A stretch of 8,745 bases of DNA, taken from the NCBI GenBank assembly GCA_900319255.1, contig ONNU01000282.1, forward strand, positions 1 through 8,745, in the 5' to 3' direction. The notes below the pieces were generated by a model that saw nothing but the letters and a program-made list of their open reading frames with translations, made no database searches and was not told the origin of the DNA. The stretch is from an uncultured Eubacteriales bacterium. GTDB taxonomy: Bacteria; Bacillota; Clostridia; Oscillospirales; Acutalibacteraceae. Positions 1-6,090 of this stretch are shown in pieces. Position 1 is the first letter of the stretch. The number at the start of each line of letters is the position of its first letter. Both the position numbers and the translations under genes were made by a program.

Positions 1-97
1 CGTTTTGCCTGCTGTCCGGATTGTAAAAGCTCCAGGCATTACCCATTTCCCACCAACCCCAAGCCATCAAATCAGCCTGATACCTTATCTTAGCCGG
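1..97. other. Gene-free edge sequence upstream of repeat R1
   Basis: No recognisable gene, RNA or terminator. An open frame from a TTG at position 5 runs through this stretch into repeat R1, but it has no ribosome binding site and its second half is simply repeat sequence, so it is not annotated as a gene. Whatever lies upstream of the ATPase transcript is cut off by the window edge. Confidence 0.4.
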
Positions 98-245
98 AGC
101 CTGGCTGTCTACAGGGATAAGGAAAGGGGATTCCACCTTTTGACCCACCAAAGCAGAGATACTAATGAAGTATGGCTCAGGGCATTAAAGCGGAACAACG
201 GATTCCCTTTTTCCGCCCGCAGCGTAAATGTCTGTTTCACAGATT
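98..245 (+). repeat. Intergenic repeat copy R1
   Basis: First of three clear copies (with R2 and R3) of an imperfect intergenic repeat in the same orientation. Shared landmarks in order are AGCCTGGCT (98-106), GATAAGGAAAGGGG, ACCTTTTGAC followed by CACCAAAGCAGA, ATGAAGTATGGCT, GGGCATTAAAGC, and an end block resembling ATGTC..TTCACAGATT. R1 has the short form: the GGGG tract is followed almost directly by CCACCTTTTG, leaving only a short possible hairpin between AAAGG and CCTTT. The stretch between GGAAC and CCCGCA has diverged from R2 and R3. The function is unknown; the boundaries are estimated from where similarity between copies fades. Confidence 0.75.
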
Positions 246-284
246 CAGTTAAATTACATAATAATACTAAGTCTTAGCGTTTAA

Positions 285-472
285 AGCCTGGCTTCCCACG
301 GGGGTTAAGGAAAGGGGATTCCAAAAGGGGGAAAACTCAAGGGGGAACCCCTTGTGGTTTCCACCTTTTGACTCACCAAAGCAGAAATACTGATGAAGTA
401 TGACTAAGGGCATAAAAGCAAAACTGCCGAACACATTAACTACCCACAACGGAGATGTCGGCTTCACAGATT
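285..472 (+). repeat. Intergenic repeat copy R2 with large internal hairpin
   Basis: Second copy of the repeat, from AGCCTGGCT to TTCACAGATT. It is longer than R1 and R3 because about 40 extra bases follow GGGGATTCC. These extra bases make a large stem-loop at 323-369. The outer arms AAAAGG (323-328) and CCTTTT (364-369) pair, then GGAAA (330-334) with TTTCC (358-362). An inner perfect 7-bp hairpin, CAAGGGG-GAA-CCCCTTG, lies at 338-354. R4 has a comparable stem at the same place with different bases. The copy lies between R1 and the ATPase gene, so it may be part of that gene's 5' leader if transcription starts upstream. Confidence 0.8.
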
Positions 473-553
473 TTTTGTTAATAACTTTCACCACATAAAA
501 CAGGCTTCTCAGACTTTTACATCAGCAAAACATTTTCAAAAGGAGGTCGCAGC

Positions 554-2473
554 ATGACCGGGAAAACAGCGCACATACTTTCCATGCTCAGCGGATATCT
601 TTCGGAGCTTGAAGAAAAGGGCTATTCCGAAAAAAGCGCAGGGGAAATAATTACGCTTATTTTTCATCAGAATGATACACCCTTCGACAGGACTGTCCGA
701 ACATTTGGCTGTAATGAATTTGAAGCGGCAGCGCTGGCGCTGGGTCTGCTTGCTGCCGTAAGCGGAAAGGCATCCGCTGCGATAGGAAGACTGTGCGGCG
801 CAGACAGGGGAGAGATAACTCCTTCGCTGGTCTCGGCGATGTTTTTCGCTTCGGAGGATATTCTTCCCTTTGCCGATGAGCTGCAGCCGGACTCTGCGCT
901 GGGCAGGCTTTTTGAGGGTGTCTGTCCCCGCTTTGATGCTCATATGCATATCCGTGATTTTGTGACAACATTTCTGCTTGGCGGCGCTTTGTACGATGAA
1001 GCCTTTGCTGATCCGCAGGAGGAAAGCGAAAGTATTATCCATCTTTCCTCAAATGAAAAAGCCGTTTCGGAGCTTAAAGCTTTTCTTGAAAAAACCGACC
1101 CTGCCCGCTGCTTTGTGCTGCAGCTCACGGGGGAAAGGGGAACAGGCAGGCATACCTGTATAAGAAAGGCTTTTTCAGATACCGGCAGGGTGTATATGCC
1201 CATTGAGCTTGATGAAAGCATGAAGGCTTCTCGGATCAGGGAGCTTTCATCAAAGCTTATGCTTGCAGATTGTATCCCCGTAGTCAATGCGGATAAAGGC
1301 GGGGAAGAGCTGTACAGACAGGTGAAAAGGCTTTCGGATGAGATGGGCTTTGTTATCACCGTATCGGAGGCGCCGGCAGGGAAAATGCTTGAAACGGCTG
1401 ATACGGTGTGTATACCGCTGACAATGCCCACGATGACCGAAAATCTGCTTTTGTGGCAGAACGAAAGCAAAGCCTATAAGCTTTCGCCGGAGGTGGAGCT
1501 TTCAGAGCTTTCCGGCGAATTTGAAATGACCCCGGCAGCCGTCAGAAAAGCTCTGCATATTGCGTCTGTGCTTTCACAGGGGGATACGCTTACCCCGGCG
1601 GATATCAGAAACGGCTGTTACCGCAGCTTTGACGGAGATATGGGAGAAAAAGCGTCAAAGATCAACTGCATATTCAGCTGGAATGATCTTGTGCTTCCGG
1701 AAAGCAGCAAAAGACTGCTCAGGGACGCCTGTCAGCAGGTGCGTCTGCGGCACCGGATATATGACGGCTGGGGCTTTTCTGAAAAGATGCCCTACGGTAA
1801 GGGAGTTTCGATGATCTTCACAGGACCTCCCGGAACAGGAAAAACCATGGGTGCTCAGGTCATAGCCGCAGAGCTTGGCATGGATATCTATAAGATCAAT
1901 CTTGCAAATGCGGTCAGTAAATATATCGGCGAGACAGAAAAGAACCTGAATGAGATCTTTGAAAAGGCAAAGCGCTGTAAATGTATCCTGTTCTTTGATG
2001 AAGCTGACGTTCTTTTTTCAAAGCGCACAGAGGTCAGGGAATCAAACGATAAATACAGTAATATGGAATCAGCCTTCCTTCTCCAGAAAACCGAGGAATT
2101 CAGCGGCGTTGTCATACTTGCGACTAATCTTGTACAGAACTTTGACGAAGCTTTCAAAAGACGGATGCGCTTTATAATCGACTTTCCGTTTCCGGATGCA
2201 GCGCTCAGGCGTGAAATGTGGCTCCGGGCGTTCCCGGCAGCTGCGCCGGTGGGAAGGCTCGATATTGATTTTCTTGTGGAGCATTTTCAGTTCTCCGGCA
2301 GCAATATCAGGAATATCGCCCTCCACAGCGCATTCCTTGCCGTATCGGAAAACAGCCCGGAGATCAGTATGAAGCATATCATGGAAGCTATAAGAAACGA
2401 ATATGCAAAAAGCGGAAAGGCATTTACAAAAGCAGAAGCCGGAGAGTATTATTATGAATTGTCGGGAAGATAA
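554..2473 (+). CDS. eCIS-type AAA+ ATPase with degenerate first ATPase domain
   Basis: A 639-residue cytoplasmic AAA+ ATPase resembling the Afp15/PVC15-like ATPase encoded with extracellular contractile injection systems, where it is thought to act in assembly or maturation. The C-terminal AAA+ module is intact: Walker A GPPGTGKT (424-431), Walker B ILFFDEAD (478-485), sensor-1 Asn in ILATN (N525), and arginine-finger candidates in FKRRMRF (R536, R537, R539). The preceding block with SWNDLVLP and the VSKYIGETEKNL segment are also typical of this family. An upstream nucleotide-binding-like motif, GERGTGRH (193-200), has Arg where Walker A needs Lys and no matching Walker B, so the first ATPase domain looks inactive. 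Residues 1-170 are mostly helical with no named domain recognised. The ATG start is set by AGGAGG at 541-546, seven bases upstream. Arginine codons lean to AGG (13 of 37), unlike the sheath gene. The family call is secure; the exact role is inferred. Confidence 0.9.
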   Translation: MTGKTAHILSMLSGYLSELEEKGYSEKSAGEIITLIFHQNDTPFDRTVRTFGCNEFEAAALALGLLAAVSGKASAAIGRLCGADRGEITPSLVSAMFFASEDILPFADELQPDSALGRLFEGVCPRFDAHMHIRDFVTTFLLGGALYDEAFADPQEESESIIHLSSNEKAVSELKAFLEKTDPARCFVLQLTGERGTGRHTCIRKAFSDTGRVYMPIELDESMKASRIRELSSKLMLADCIPVVNADKGGEELYRQVKRLSDEMGFVITVSEAPAGKMLETADTVCIPLTMPTMTENLLLWQNESKAYKLSPEVELSELSGEFEMTPAAVRKALHIASVLSQGDTLTPADIRNGCYRSFDGDMGEKASKINCIFSWNDLVLPESSKRLLRDACQQVRLRHRIYDGWGFSEKMPYGKGVSMIFTGPPGTGKTMGAQVIAAELGMDIYKINLANAVSKYIGETEKNLNEIFEKAKRCKCILFFDEADVLFSKRTEVRESNDKYSNMESAFLLQKTEEFSGVVILATNLVQNFDEAFKRRMRFIIDFPFPDAALRREMWLRAFPAAAPVGRLDIDFLVEHFQFSGSNIRNIALHSAFLAVSENSPEISMKHIMEAIRNEYAKSGKAFTKAEAGEYYYELSGR

Positions 2474-2490
2474 TAATTTCCGGTGAGGGG

Positions 2491-2550
2491 ATGAGAGCAC
2501 TGGGGAAAGCTATAAAACTATCTCAGAAAGAAAGCGGGGCGGGAGAATGA
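2491..2550 (+). CDS. Possible 19-codon leader ORF coupled to the next gene
   Basis: A short open frame starts at ATG 2491, directly after a purine-rich GGTGAGGGG, and ends with TGA at 2548-2550. That stop overlaps the ATG of the following gene as ATGA (2547-2550), the usual arrangement for translational re-initiation. The predicted peptide is short and basic (begins MRALGKAIKL) with no recognisable motif. It may only carry ribosomes from the ATPase gene (stop at 2471-2473) to the next gene. Chance is a real alternative because a frame of this length is common. Confidence 0.3.
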   Translation: MRALGKAIKLSQKESGAGE

Positions 2551-3305
2551 GAGCGCGGGAACTTTATGAAAAAAACCGTTCATCTGAAAGCATCAGTCAT
2601 GAACGCACCAGTGAAGCAGCTGAGCATAAGCCCATGCAGGGTTATATCCCACATCCTGCCGATAAAAGCATAACCGAGGTATTCGGCATCAGCAATTCCT
2701 TTGACAATATTTCCGTGGGCGCAGATAAAAACGGACGGTTCACTATCTCCGTCAGCTCACAAAAGGAATATCATTCGCCCACCCTCCAGAGTGACCGCAA
2801 GCTTCTCAGAGGAACACGCCGGCGAATCAGATACGGTCATTTCGGAGAGCTGCATACAAACCTGTCCTCACGGGGGAACAGCGCTTTTGCATTCCGTTCA
2901 AATAAGCTTTTGTCCGAAAACCGTATTATGAATGAATTCAAGATCGCCGCAGCTCACCGCCTGAGCCGCAGACAAAGAAATACGGCTCCGTTCCTGACCC
3001 TTGATGAGGATAAGAAAAAGCTGCAGCGCCTGAGAGGAGAGCATGACCCTTCGCCGGAAATGAAGCTTCTGACAGGAAAGCTTGAGCAGACGGTACTTCG
3101 TGAGGCAGAGTTTGAAAACCGTTTCCTGCGCAGACTGAGGGTCGCCCGCATACAGCTGAAAATGGTATCAGCCCCCGATGGGCGTGATCTTATCAGCAGG
3201 ATAATATCCCGCCTGAATGATGCCGAAAATGAGGGCGATGATGATAAGGAAAATAATAACGATGACAATAATGATCTGAGAAAGGATAAAGCTTTTTTGA
3301 AATAG
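2547..3305 (+). CDS. Hypothetical protein, basic with Asp/Asn-rich C-terminal tail
   Basis: A 252-residue protein I do not recognise. It starts 73 bases after the ATPase stop and shares its transcript, so a role with the injection system is likely by context only. There is no signal peptide or membrane segment. Residues 1-80 are polar and probably partly disordered. A strongly basic patch (RKLLRGTRRRIRYGH) lies at 84-98, and a charged, probably helical region spans about 153-208. A low-complexity acidic Asp/Asn/Glu tail with a few lysines spans about 224-248. I see neither the HExxH motif of DUF4157 proteins nor a convincing match to the DUF4255 cap family, both frequent in eCIS loci. The start is taken at ATG 2547: the GGGAG just upstream is only one base away, too close for normal use, so coupling through the ATGA overlap is likely. 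It could be an adaptor, a structural part, a chaperone or a cargo. Confidence 0.75.
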   Translation: MRARELYEKNRSSESISHERTSEAAEHKPMQGYIPHPADKSITEVFGISNSFDNISVGADKNGRFTISVSSQKEYHSPTLQSDRKLLRGTRRRIRYGHFGELHTNLSSRGNSAFAFRSNKLLSENRIMNEFKIAAAHRLSRRQRNTAPFLTLDEDKKKLQRLRGEHDPSPEMKLLTGKLEQTVLREAEFENRFLRRLRVARIQLKMVSAPDGRDLISRIISRLNDAENEGDDDKENNNDDNNDLRKDKAFLK

Positions 3306-3329
3306 GCTGTTCAGAATTAATGAAATATT

Positions 3330-3361
3330 AAAGCCGCTGGTGTCGTGATCAGCGGCTTTTT
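3330..3361 (+). terminator. Intrinsic terminator after the ATPase transcript
   Basis: Perfect 7-bp GC-rich stem GCCGCTG (3333-3339) with CAGCGGC (3350-3356), loop of ten bases, A residues before and five T residues after. It lies 25 bases past the stop of the hypothetical gene, so the ATPase pair and the sheath-tube pair are separate transcripts unless there is readthrough. Confidence 0.9.
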
Positions 3362-3381
3362 GATTAGCTCTTGGCTATTAG

Positions 3382-3530
3382 AGCCTGGCTTGATACGGGG
3401 GATAAGGAAAGGGGGGTTTCACCTTTTGACTCACCAAAGCAGAAATACCAATGAAGCATGGCTCAGGGCAATAAAGCAGAACTGCCGAATATATTAACTA
3501 CCCGCAACAGAGATGTCACTTTGACTGATT
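3382..3530 (+). repeat. Intergenic repeat copy R3
   Basis: Third clear copy, from AGCCTGGCT (3382-3390) through GGGGGATAAGGAAAGG, CACCTTTTGACTCACC, AAAGCAGAAATACC, ATGAAGCATGGCTC and CTGCCGAA to the ATGTC end block. It follows R2 closely in its second half (CTGCCGAA, ATTAACTACCC, CAAC.GAGATGTC) but lacks the large R2 hairpin, so it is the short form like R1. It lies between the terminator of the ATPase transcript and the promoter area of the sheath gene. Confidence 0.8.
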
Positions 3531-3544
3531 TATGTTATAGGTAG

Positions 3545-3602
3545 AGTTATTATTTTAGTTATAATAAAGAGTTATAATCAGAACATACCCGGGATCAGTT
3601 AT
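3545..3602 (+). promoter_or_regulatory. Promoter area with iterated AGTTAT motif
   Basis: AGTTAT occurs at 3545, 3557, 3570 and 3597. The second and third copies extend to AGTTATAAT, and the spacings are 12, 13 and 27 bases. Two of the copies contain a perfect TATAAT (3560-3565 and 3573-3578), so each could be a -10 box; no good -35 box sits 17 bases upstream of either. The pattern fits a promoter needing an activator, or an operator array near the -10. This is the only candidate promoter between the terminator at 3361 and the sheath gene. The motif positions are seen directly; the regulatory role is inferred. Confidence 0.5.
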
Positions 3603-3615
3603 AAAGGATCCCCGG
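3588..3615 (+). promoter_or_regulatory. Inverted repeat in the sheath leader
   Basis: CCCGGGATC (3588-3596) and GATCCCCGG (3607-3615) pair at eight of nine positions around a ten-base loop that contains the last AGTTAT copy. No T tract follows, so it is not an intrinsic terminator. It lies just downstream of the TATAAT boxes, near or after the expected start of transcription. It could act as an operator or as a stabilising 5' end hairpin in the mRNA. Confidence 0.4.
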
Positions 3616-3670
3616 AAACTGAATTATAAAATCGTAACTGCTTTTATAATCAAATAAAAAACACTACCGA

Positions 3671-3758
3671 AAGGAGGAAAGGTCGTGTTCAGGCGGCGTT
3701 GAGCCGCTGCCATAAGGATGTTCTTTGTGGATCCGGCAAAGTACCGGTACGGCCGATC
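3671..3758 (+). promoter_or_regulatory. Structured sheath leader with a displaced ribosome site
   Basis: A strong Shine-Dalgarno sequence AAGGAGG (3671-3677) lies over 80 bases before the start expected from homology. Between them are two possible hairpins: GGCGGC/GCCGCT (3692-3697 with 3703-3708, one G-T pair) and a bulged stem with arms 3730-3737 and 3752-3758 that reaches the ATG. Two mini-frames are also present. GTG 3685, ideally spaced from the SD, encodes five codons ending at TGA 3700. ATG 3718 encodes MFFVDPAKYRYGRS and stops at TGA 3760, overlapping the sheath ATG at 3759. This could be a translation-control leader, or the sheath could start earlier at TTG 3699. Confidence 0.45.
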
Positions 3759-5465
3759 ATGATGGCAGAATATTTATCACCAGGTGTATACGTTGAGGAG
3801 TTTGAATCCGGCGGCAAGCCTATGGAGGGCGTTGGAACAAGCACCGCCGGCTTTGTGGGACTTGCTGAAAAGGGTCCCGTAGGCGGTATTCCTCAGCTTG
3901 TGACCAATTTTGCAGACTTCAAAAGAAAGTACGGCGGATTCCTTTCCGAAAATGAATTCGGCGATTACCGTTTCCTTGCATATGCGGTTGAGCATTTCTT
4001 TGTAAACGGAGGCACACGCTGCTATATCTGCAGAGTAGCTCCCGAAAGCGCTAAATGCTCCGCAGCTTCTGTGGGCGCCCTCAGCTTTACAGCAAAGGAT
4101 CCCGGACTCTGGGGCGACAGCATCAGCCTCAGGATCTTCCGCTCTTCCAAGGCAAGGACACAGGCTCTTGAAAAGCTCGGCGAGAGAAAATATAAGGTAA
4201 AAAGCGCAGCAGGCTTTAACCCCGGCGATATCGTTGTTTTCTCAGAGGGCAATACTGTAGAGTACAATAAGGTAGAAAAGAATCAGGATAATGTCCTGAC
4301 CTTTGAAAATGAGTTTACAGCAGAGATCACAGATACAGAGCTTCTCCCCACAAGAGTGATCACGACCTGCGAGCTTTCTATCGAGGTAAAATATGCAGAT
4401 ACCTCCGAGAGCTACGAAAACATTTCCTTCAATATCGAAGCTGCAAATTATATCGGAAAGAAAACAGCAAAATCAGATCTTATTACAGCTGAATATACCG
4501 GCAGCAATGAAACAGGCGATCTTCTTACCCTGCTTTCAGAGGAGGCTGAGGATGTTATCACCGTTGAATTCAGCGGCGGCAGCAACGGCAGCGCAGCTGA
4601 TATCACAGCATCAGATTTCATCGGCACCGACGGCGGCGCAGGCAACAGAACAGGCATCCAGTCATTCCTTGATAATGATGTAGTTTCCATCATGGCTGTT
4701 CCCGGCGTTACAGATCCTAACGTACAGCTGACACTTGTAGCTCATTGTGAGAACCTTGCAAGCCGCTTTGCGGTTCTTGATCTTCCCAGAAGCGCAAGAA
4801 AGGTGGATGAGATACTTGCTCATCGTGATATCTTCTCATCAAGCTATGCAGGACTTTATCATCCGTGGCTGCAGGTATTCGATCCCCTTGACAAGAAGAA
4901 TATCGCAATTCCGCCTTCAGGCTCAGTTATCGGTCTTTTTGCAAGAAGCGATAATGCAAGAGGCGTTCATAAGGCACCGGCTAATGAAGTAGTAAAGGCT
5001 TGCGTAGGTCTTGACTGCCAGTTCAATAAGGGCGAGCAGGATATCCTCAATCCCAGAGGCGTCAACCTTATCCGCTCCTTCCCCGGACAGGGCATCAGAG
5101 TATGGGGCGCAAGAACAGTATCCAGTGATCCCAGCTGGAAATATGTTAATATCCGCCGCCTGTTCATCTATATTGAGGAGTCAATCAAGGCAAATACCAA
5201 CTGGGCAGTATTCGAGCCTAACGATCAGGCACTCTGGACAAGAGTACAGAGAACCATCAGCGTATTCCTCAATAATATGTGGAGAAACGGTTCACTGGCA
5301 GGGGCATCGGCTGATGAGGCATTCTTTGTAAATATCGGCAGAAACACCATGAGCCAGGATGATATAGATAACGGCAGACTGGTCTGCGTGATCGGTGTTG
5401 CACCCGTGAAGCCTGCTGAATTTGTGATCTTCCGTATCACTCAGAACACAGGCAGCGCAGAATAA
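3759..5465 (+). CDS. Contractile tail sheath protein
   Basis: A 568-residue sheath subunit of the phage tail sheath / eCIS sheath (Afp2-4-like) family. It forms the outer contractile cylinder that drives the inner tube forward. The N-terminus YLSPGVYVEE (residues 5-14), followed by GTSTAGFVG, is the hallmark opening. Residues about 110-300 form a variable middle insertion exposed on the outside in relatives. The conserved core resumes at VSIMAVPGVTDPNVQ (from residue 308), with IPPSGSVIGLFARSD and the closing C-terminal domain containing NWAVFEPND (from 481), LWTRVQ and FRITQ. The length suits a eCIS or phage sheath. The start is chosen by homology at ATG 3759 (or ATG 3762); a TTG at 3699 would add 20 residues unlike the family. 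Arginine codons are mostly AGA (17 of 28, only 2 AGG), unlike the ATPase gene and in keeping with high expression. The tube gene follows 22 bases downstream. Confidence 0.93.
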   Translation: MMAEYLSPGVYVEEFESGGKPMEGVGTSTAGFVGLAEKGPVGGIPQLVTNFADFKRKYGGFLSENEFGDYRFLAYAVEHFFVNGGTRCYICRVAPESAKCSAASVGALSFTAKDPGLWGDSISLRIFRSSKARTQALEKLGERKYKVKSAAGFNPGDIVVFSEGNTVEYNKVEKNQDNVLTFENEFTAEITDTELLPTRVITTCELSIEVKYADTSESYENISFNIEAANYIGKKTAKSDLITAEYTGSNETGDLLTLLSEEAEDVITVEFSGGSNGSAADITASDFIGTDGGAGNRTGIQSFLDNDVVSIMAVPGVTDPNVQLTLVAHCENLASRFAVLDLPRSARKVDEILAHRDIFSSSYAGLYHPWLQVFDPLDKKNIAIPPSGSVIGLFARSDNARGVHKAPANEVVKACVGLDCQFNKGEQDILNPRGVNLIRSFPGQGIRVWGARTVSSDPSWKYVNIRRLFIYIEESIKANTNWAVFEPNDQALWTRVQRTISVFLNNMWRNGSLAGASADEAFFVNIGRNTMSQDDIDNGRLVCVIGVAPVKPAEFVIFRITQNTGSAE

Positions 5466-5487
5466 CAGGAAAGGAGATTGACGAGTT

Positions 5488-5910
5488 ATGGGTTACCCAC
5501 ATACCAGATTCAGATATAAGGTCGAAATTGACGGACTTGATGCAGGAGGCTTTTCAGAAGTTACAGGCTTCGATGCTTCCATTGATGTAGTAGAATACAG
5601 AGAGGGCGATATGGTAACAACGCCCCAGAAGATCCCGGGACTTAAAAGATACGGCAATATCACATTGAAGCAGGGTCTTGTAGATTCAACAGTAATGTAC
5701 GACTGGATGATCACCGGCGTAAACGGTGCAGTTGAAAGAAAGACAATCACCATCACACTTCTTGATGAAGAAGAATCCCCGGCAGCTTCATGGCAGGTAA
5801 TCAATGCATGGCCCATGAAGTATACCGCTCCTGATTTCAATGCGACAGCTTCAGAAGTAGCTATCGAAACCGTTGAGATCGCTCATGAGGGAATGACCAG
5901 AATTTCCTGA
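5488..5910 (+). CDS. Contractile tail tube protein (T4 gp19-like)
   Basis: A 140-residue inner tube subunit of the T4 gp19-like phage tail tube family (Afp1/Afp5-like in eCIS). Subunits stack as hexameric rings inside the sheath to form the channel for cargo. Family features are FRYKVEIDGLDAGGFSEVTGF near the N-terminus (about 8-28), VEYREGD, a KIPGLKRYGNITLKQG strand-loop (about 48-63), and a C-terminal part with WQVINAWPMKYTAPDF and AIETVEIAHEGM. The length is normal for a full tube protein. The start is set by AAGGAGA (5471-5477) ten bases upstream of ATG. It shares the sheath transcript (22-base gap) and is the last gene before two terminators. Many eCIS loci have two or three tube paralogues, one adapted to the baseplate; only one is visible here. 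Confidence 0.93.
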   Translation: MGYPHTRFRYKVEIDGLDAGGFSEVTGFDASIDVVEYREGDMVTTPQKIPGLKRYGNITLKQGLVDSTVMYDWMITGVNGAVERKTITITLLDEEESPAASWQVINAWPMKYTAPDFNATASEVAIETVEIAHEGMTRIS

Positions 5911-5928
5911 TTAAGAATGATAACAGAT

Positions 5929-5947
5929 AAAAGCCGGAACGGCTTTT
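5929..5947 (+). terminator. First hairpin terminator after the tube gene
   Basis: Perfect 8-bp stem AAAAGCCG (5929-5936), loop GAA, CGGCTTTT (5940-5947), starting 18 bases past the tube stop codon. The only T tract is the four T residues inside the stem, so it may be partial or act from both directions; a stronger terminator follows. Confidence 0.7.
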
Positions 5948-5953
5948 GTAAAG

Positions 5954-5986
5954 CGGCAGGTATGCAGTGTCATGCCTGCCGTTTTT
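5954..5986 (+). terminator. Second, strong intrinsic terminator after the tube gene
   Basis: 11-bp stem CGGCAGGTATG (5954-5964) with CATGCCTGCCG (5971-5981), one T-G pair, six-base loop, then five T residues. Together with the hairpin just before it, this ends the sheath-tube transcript firmly, so no further injection-system gene is co-transcribed downstream. Confidence 0.9.
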
Positions 5987-6090
5987 GCGCGCAGAAGAAA
6001 CAGAGATCAAATTGTAAAAGGGGCTGTAAAATAATTACGAGCATTGCCGTATCAATCATCCGCGCGTTGGGCAGGAGCCGGAAACATGAT

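Noticed and set aside
5..277. 90-codon open frame from a TTG start through repeat R1
   Set aside because: It has no ribosome binding site, uses a rare start, shows no recognisable protein features, and half of it is the intergenic repeat, which is not kept in a common frame in R2 and R3.
98..472. R1 and R2 as a CRISPR array
   Set aside because: The units are about 150-190 bases, imperfect, and only two in tandem, without short regular repeats and unique spacers.
267..494. Minus-strand open frame covering repeat R2
   Set aside because: It lies wholly on the repeat and its hairpin; the reading frame is not preserved in the other repeat copies.
940..1470. Minus-strand open frame of 176 codons inside the ATPase gene
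   Set aside because: It is antisense to a clearly conserved coding region, lacks any recognised domain, and is rich in Ser and Leu as expected from reading the opposite strand.
2954..3268. Minus-strand open frame inside the hypothetical gene
   Set aside because: Its Ser, Arg and Phe-rich composition is the mirror of the basic, charged + strand protein. The + strand frame has operon context, a coupled start and a terminator at its end.
3759..5910. Sheath and tube as part of an ordinary prophage
   Set aside because: No capsid, portal, terminase, integrase, tail tape measure or lysis gene is visible, and the nearby ATPase is of the eCIS type. A phage remnant outside the window cannot be wholly excluded.
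554..5910. Type VI secretion system
   Set aside because: The sheath is a single long phage/eCIS-type protein rather than a separate VipA/VipB pair, the ATPase is not ClpV-like, and membrane-complex genes are absent from the window.
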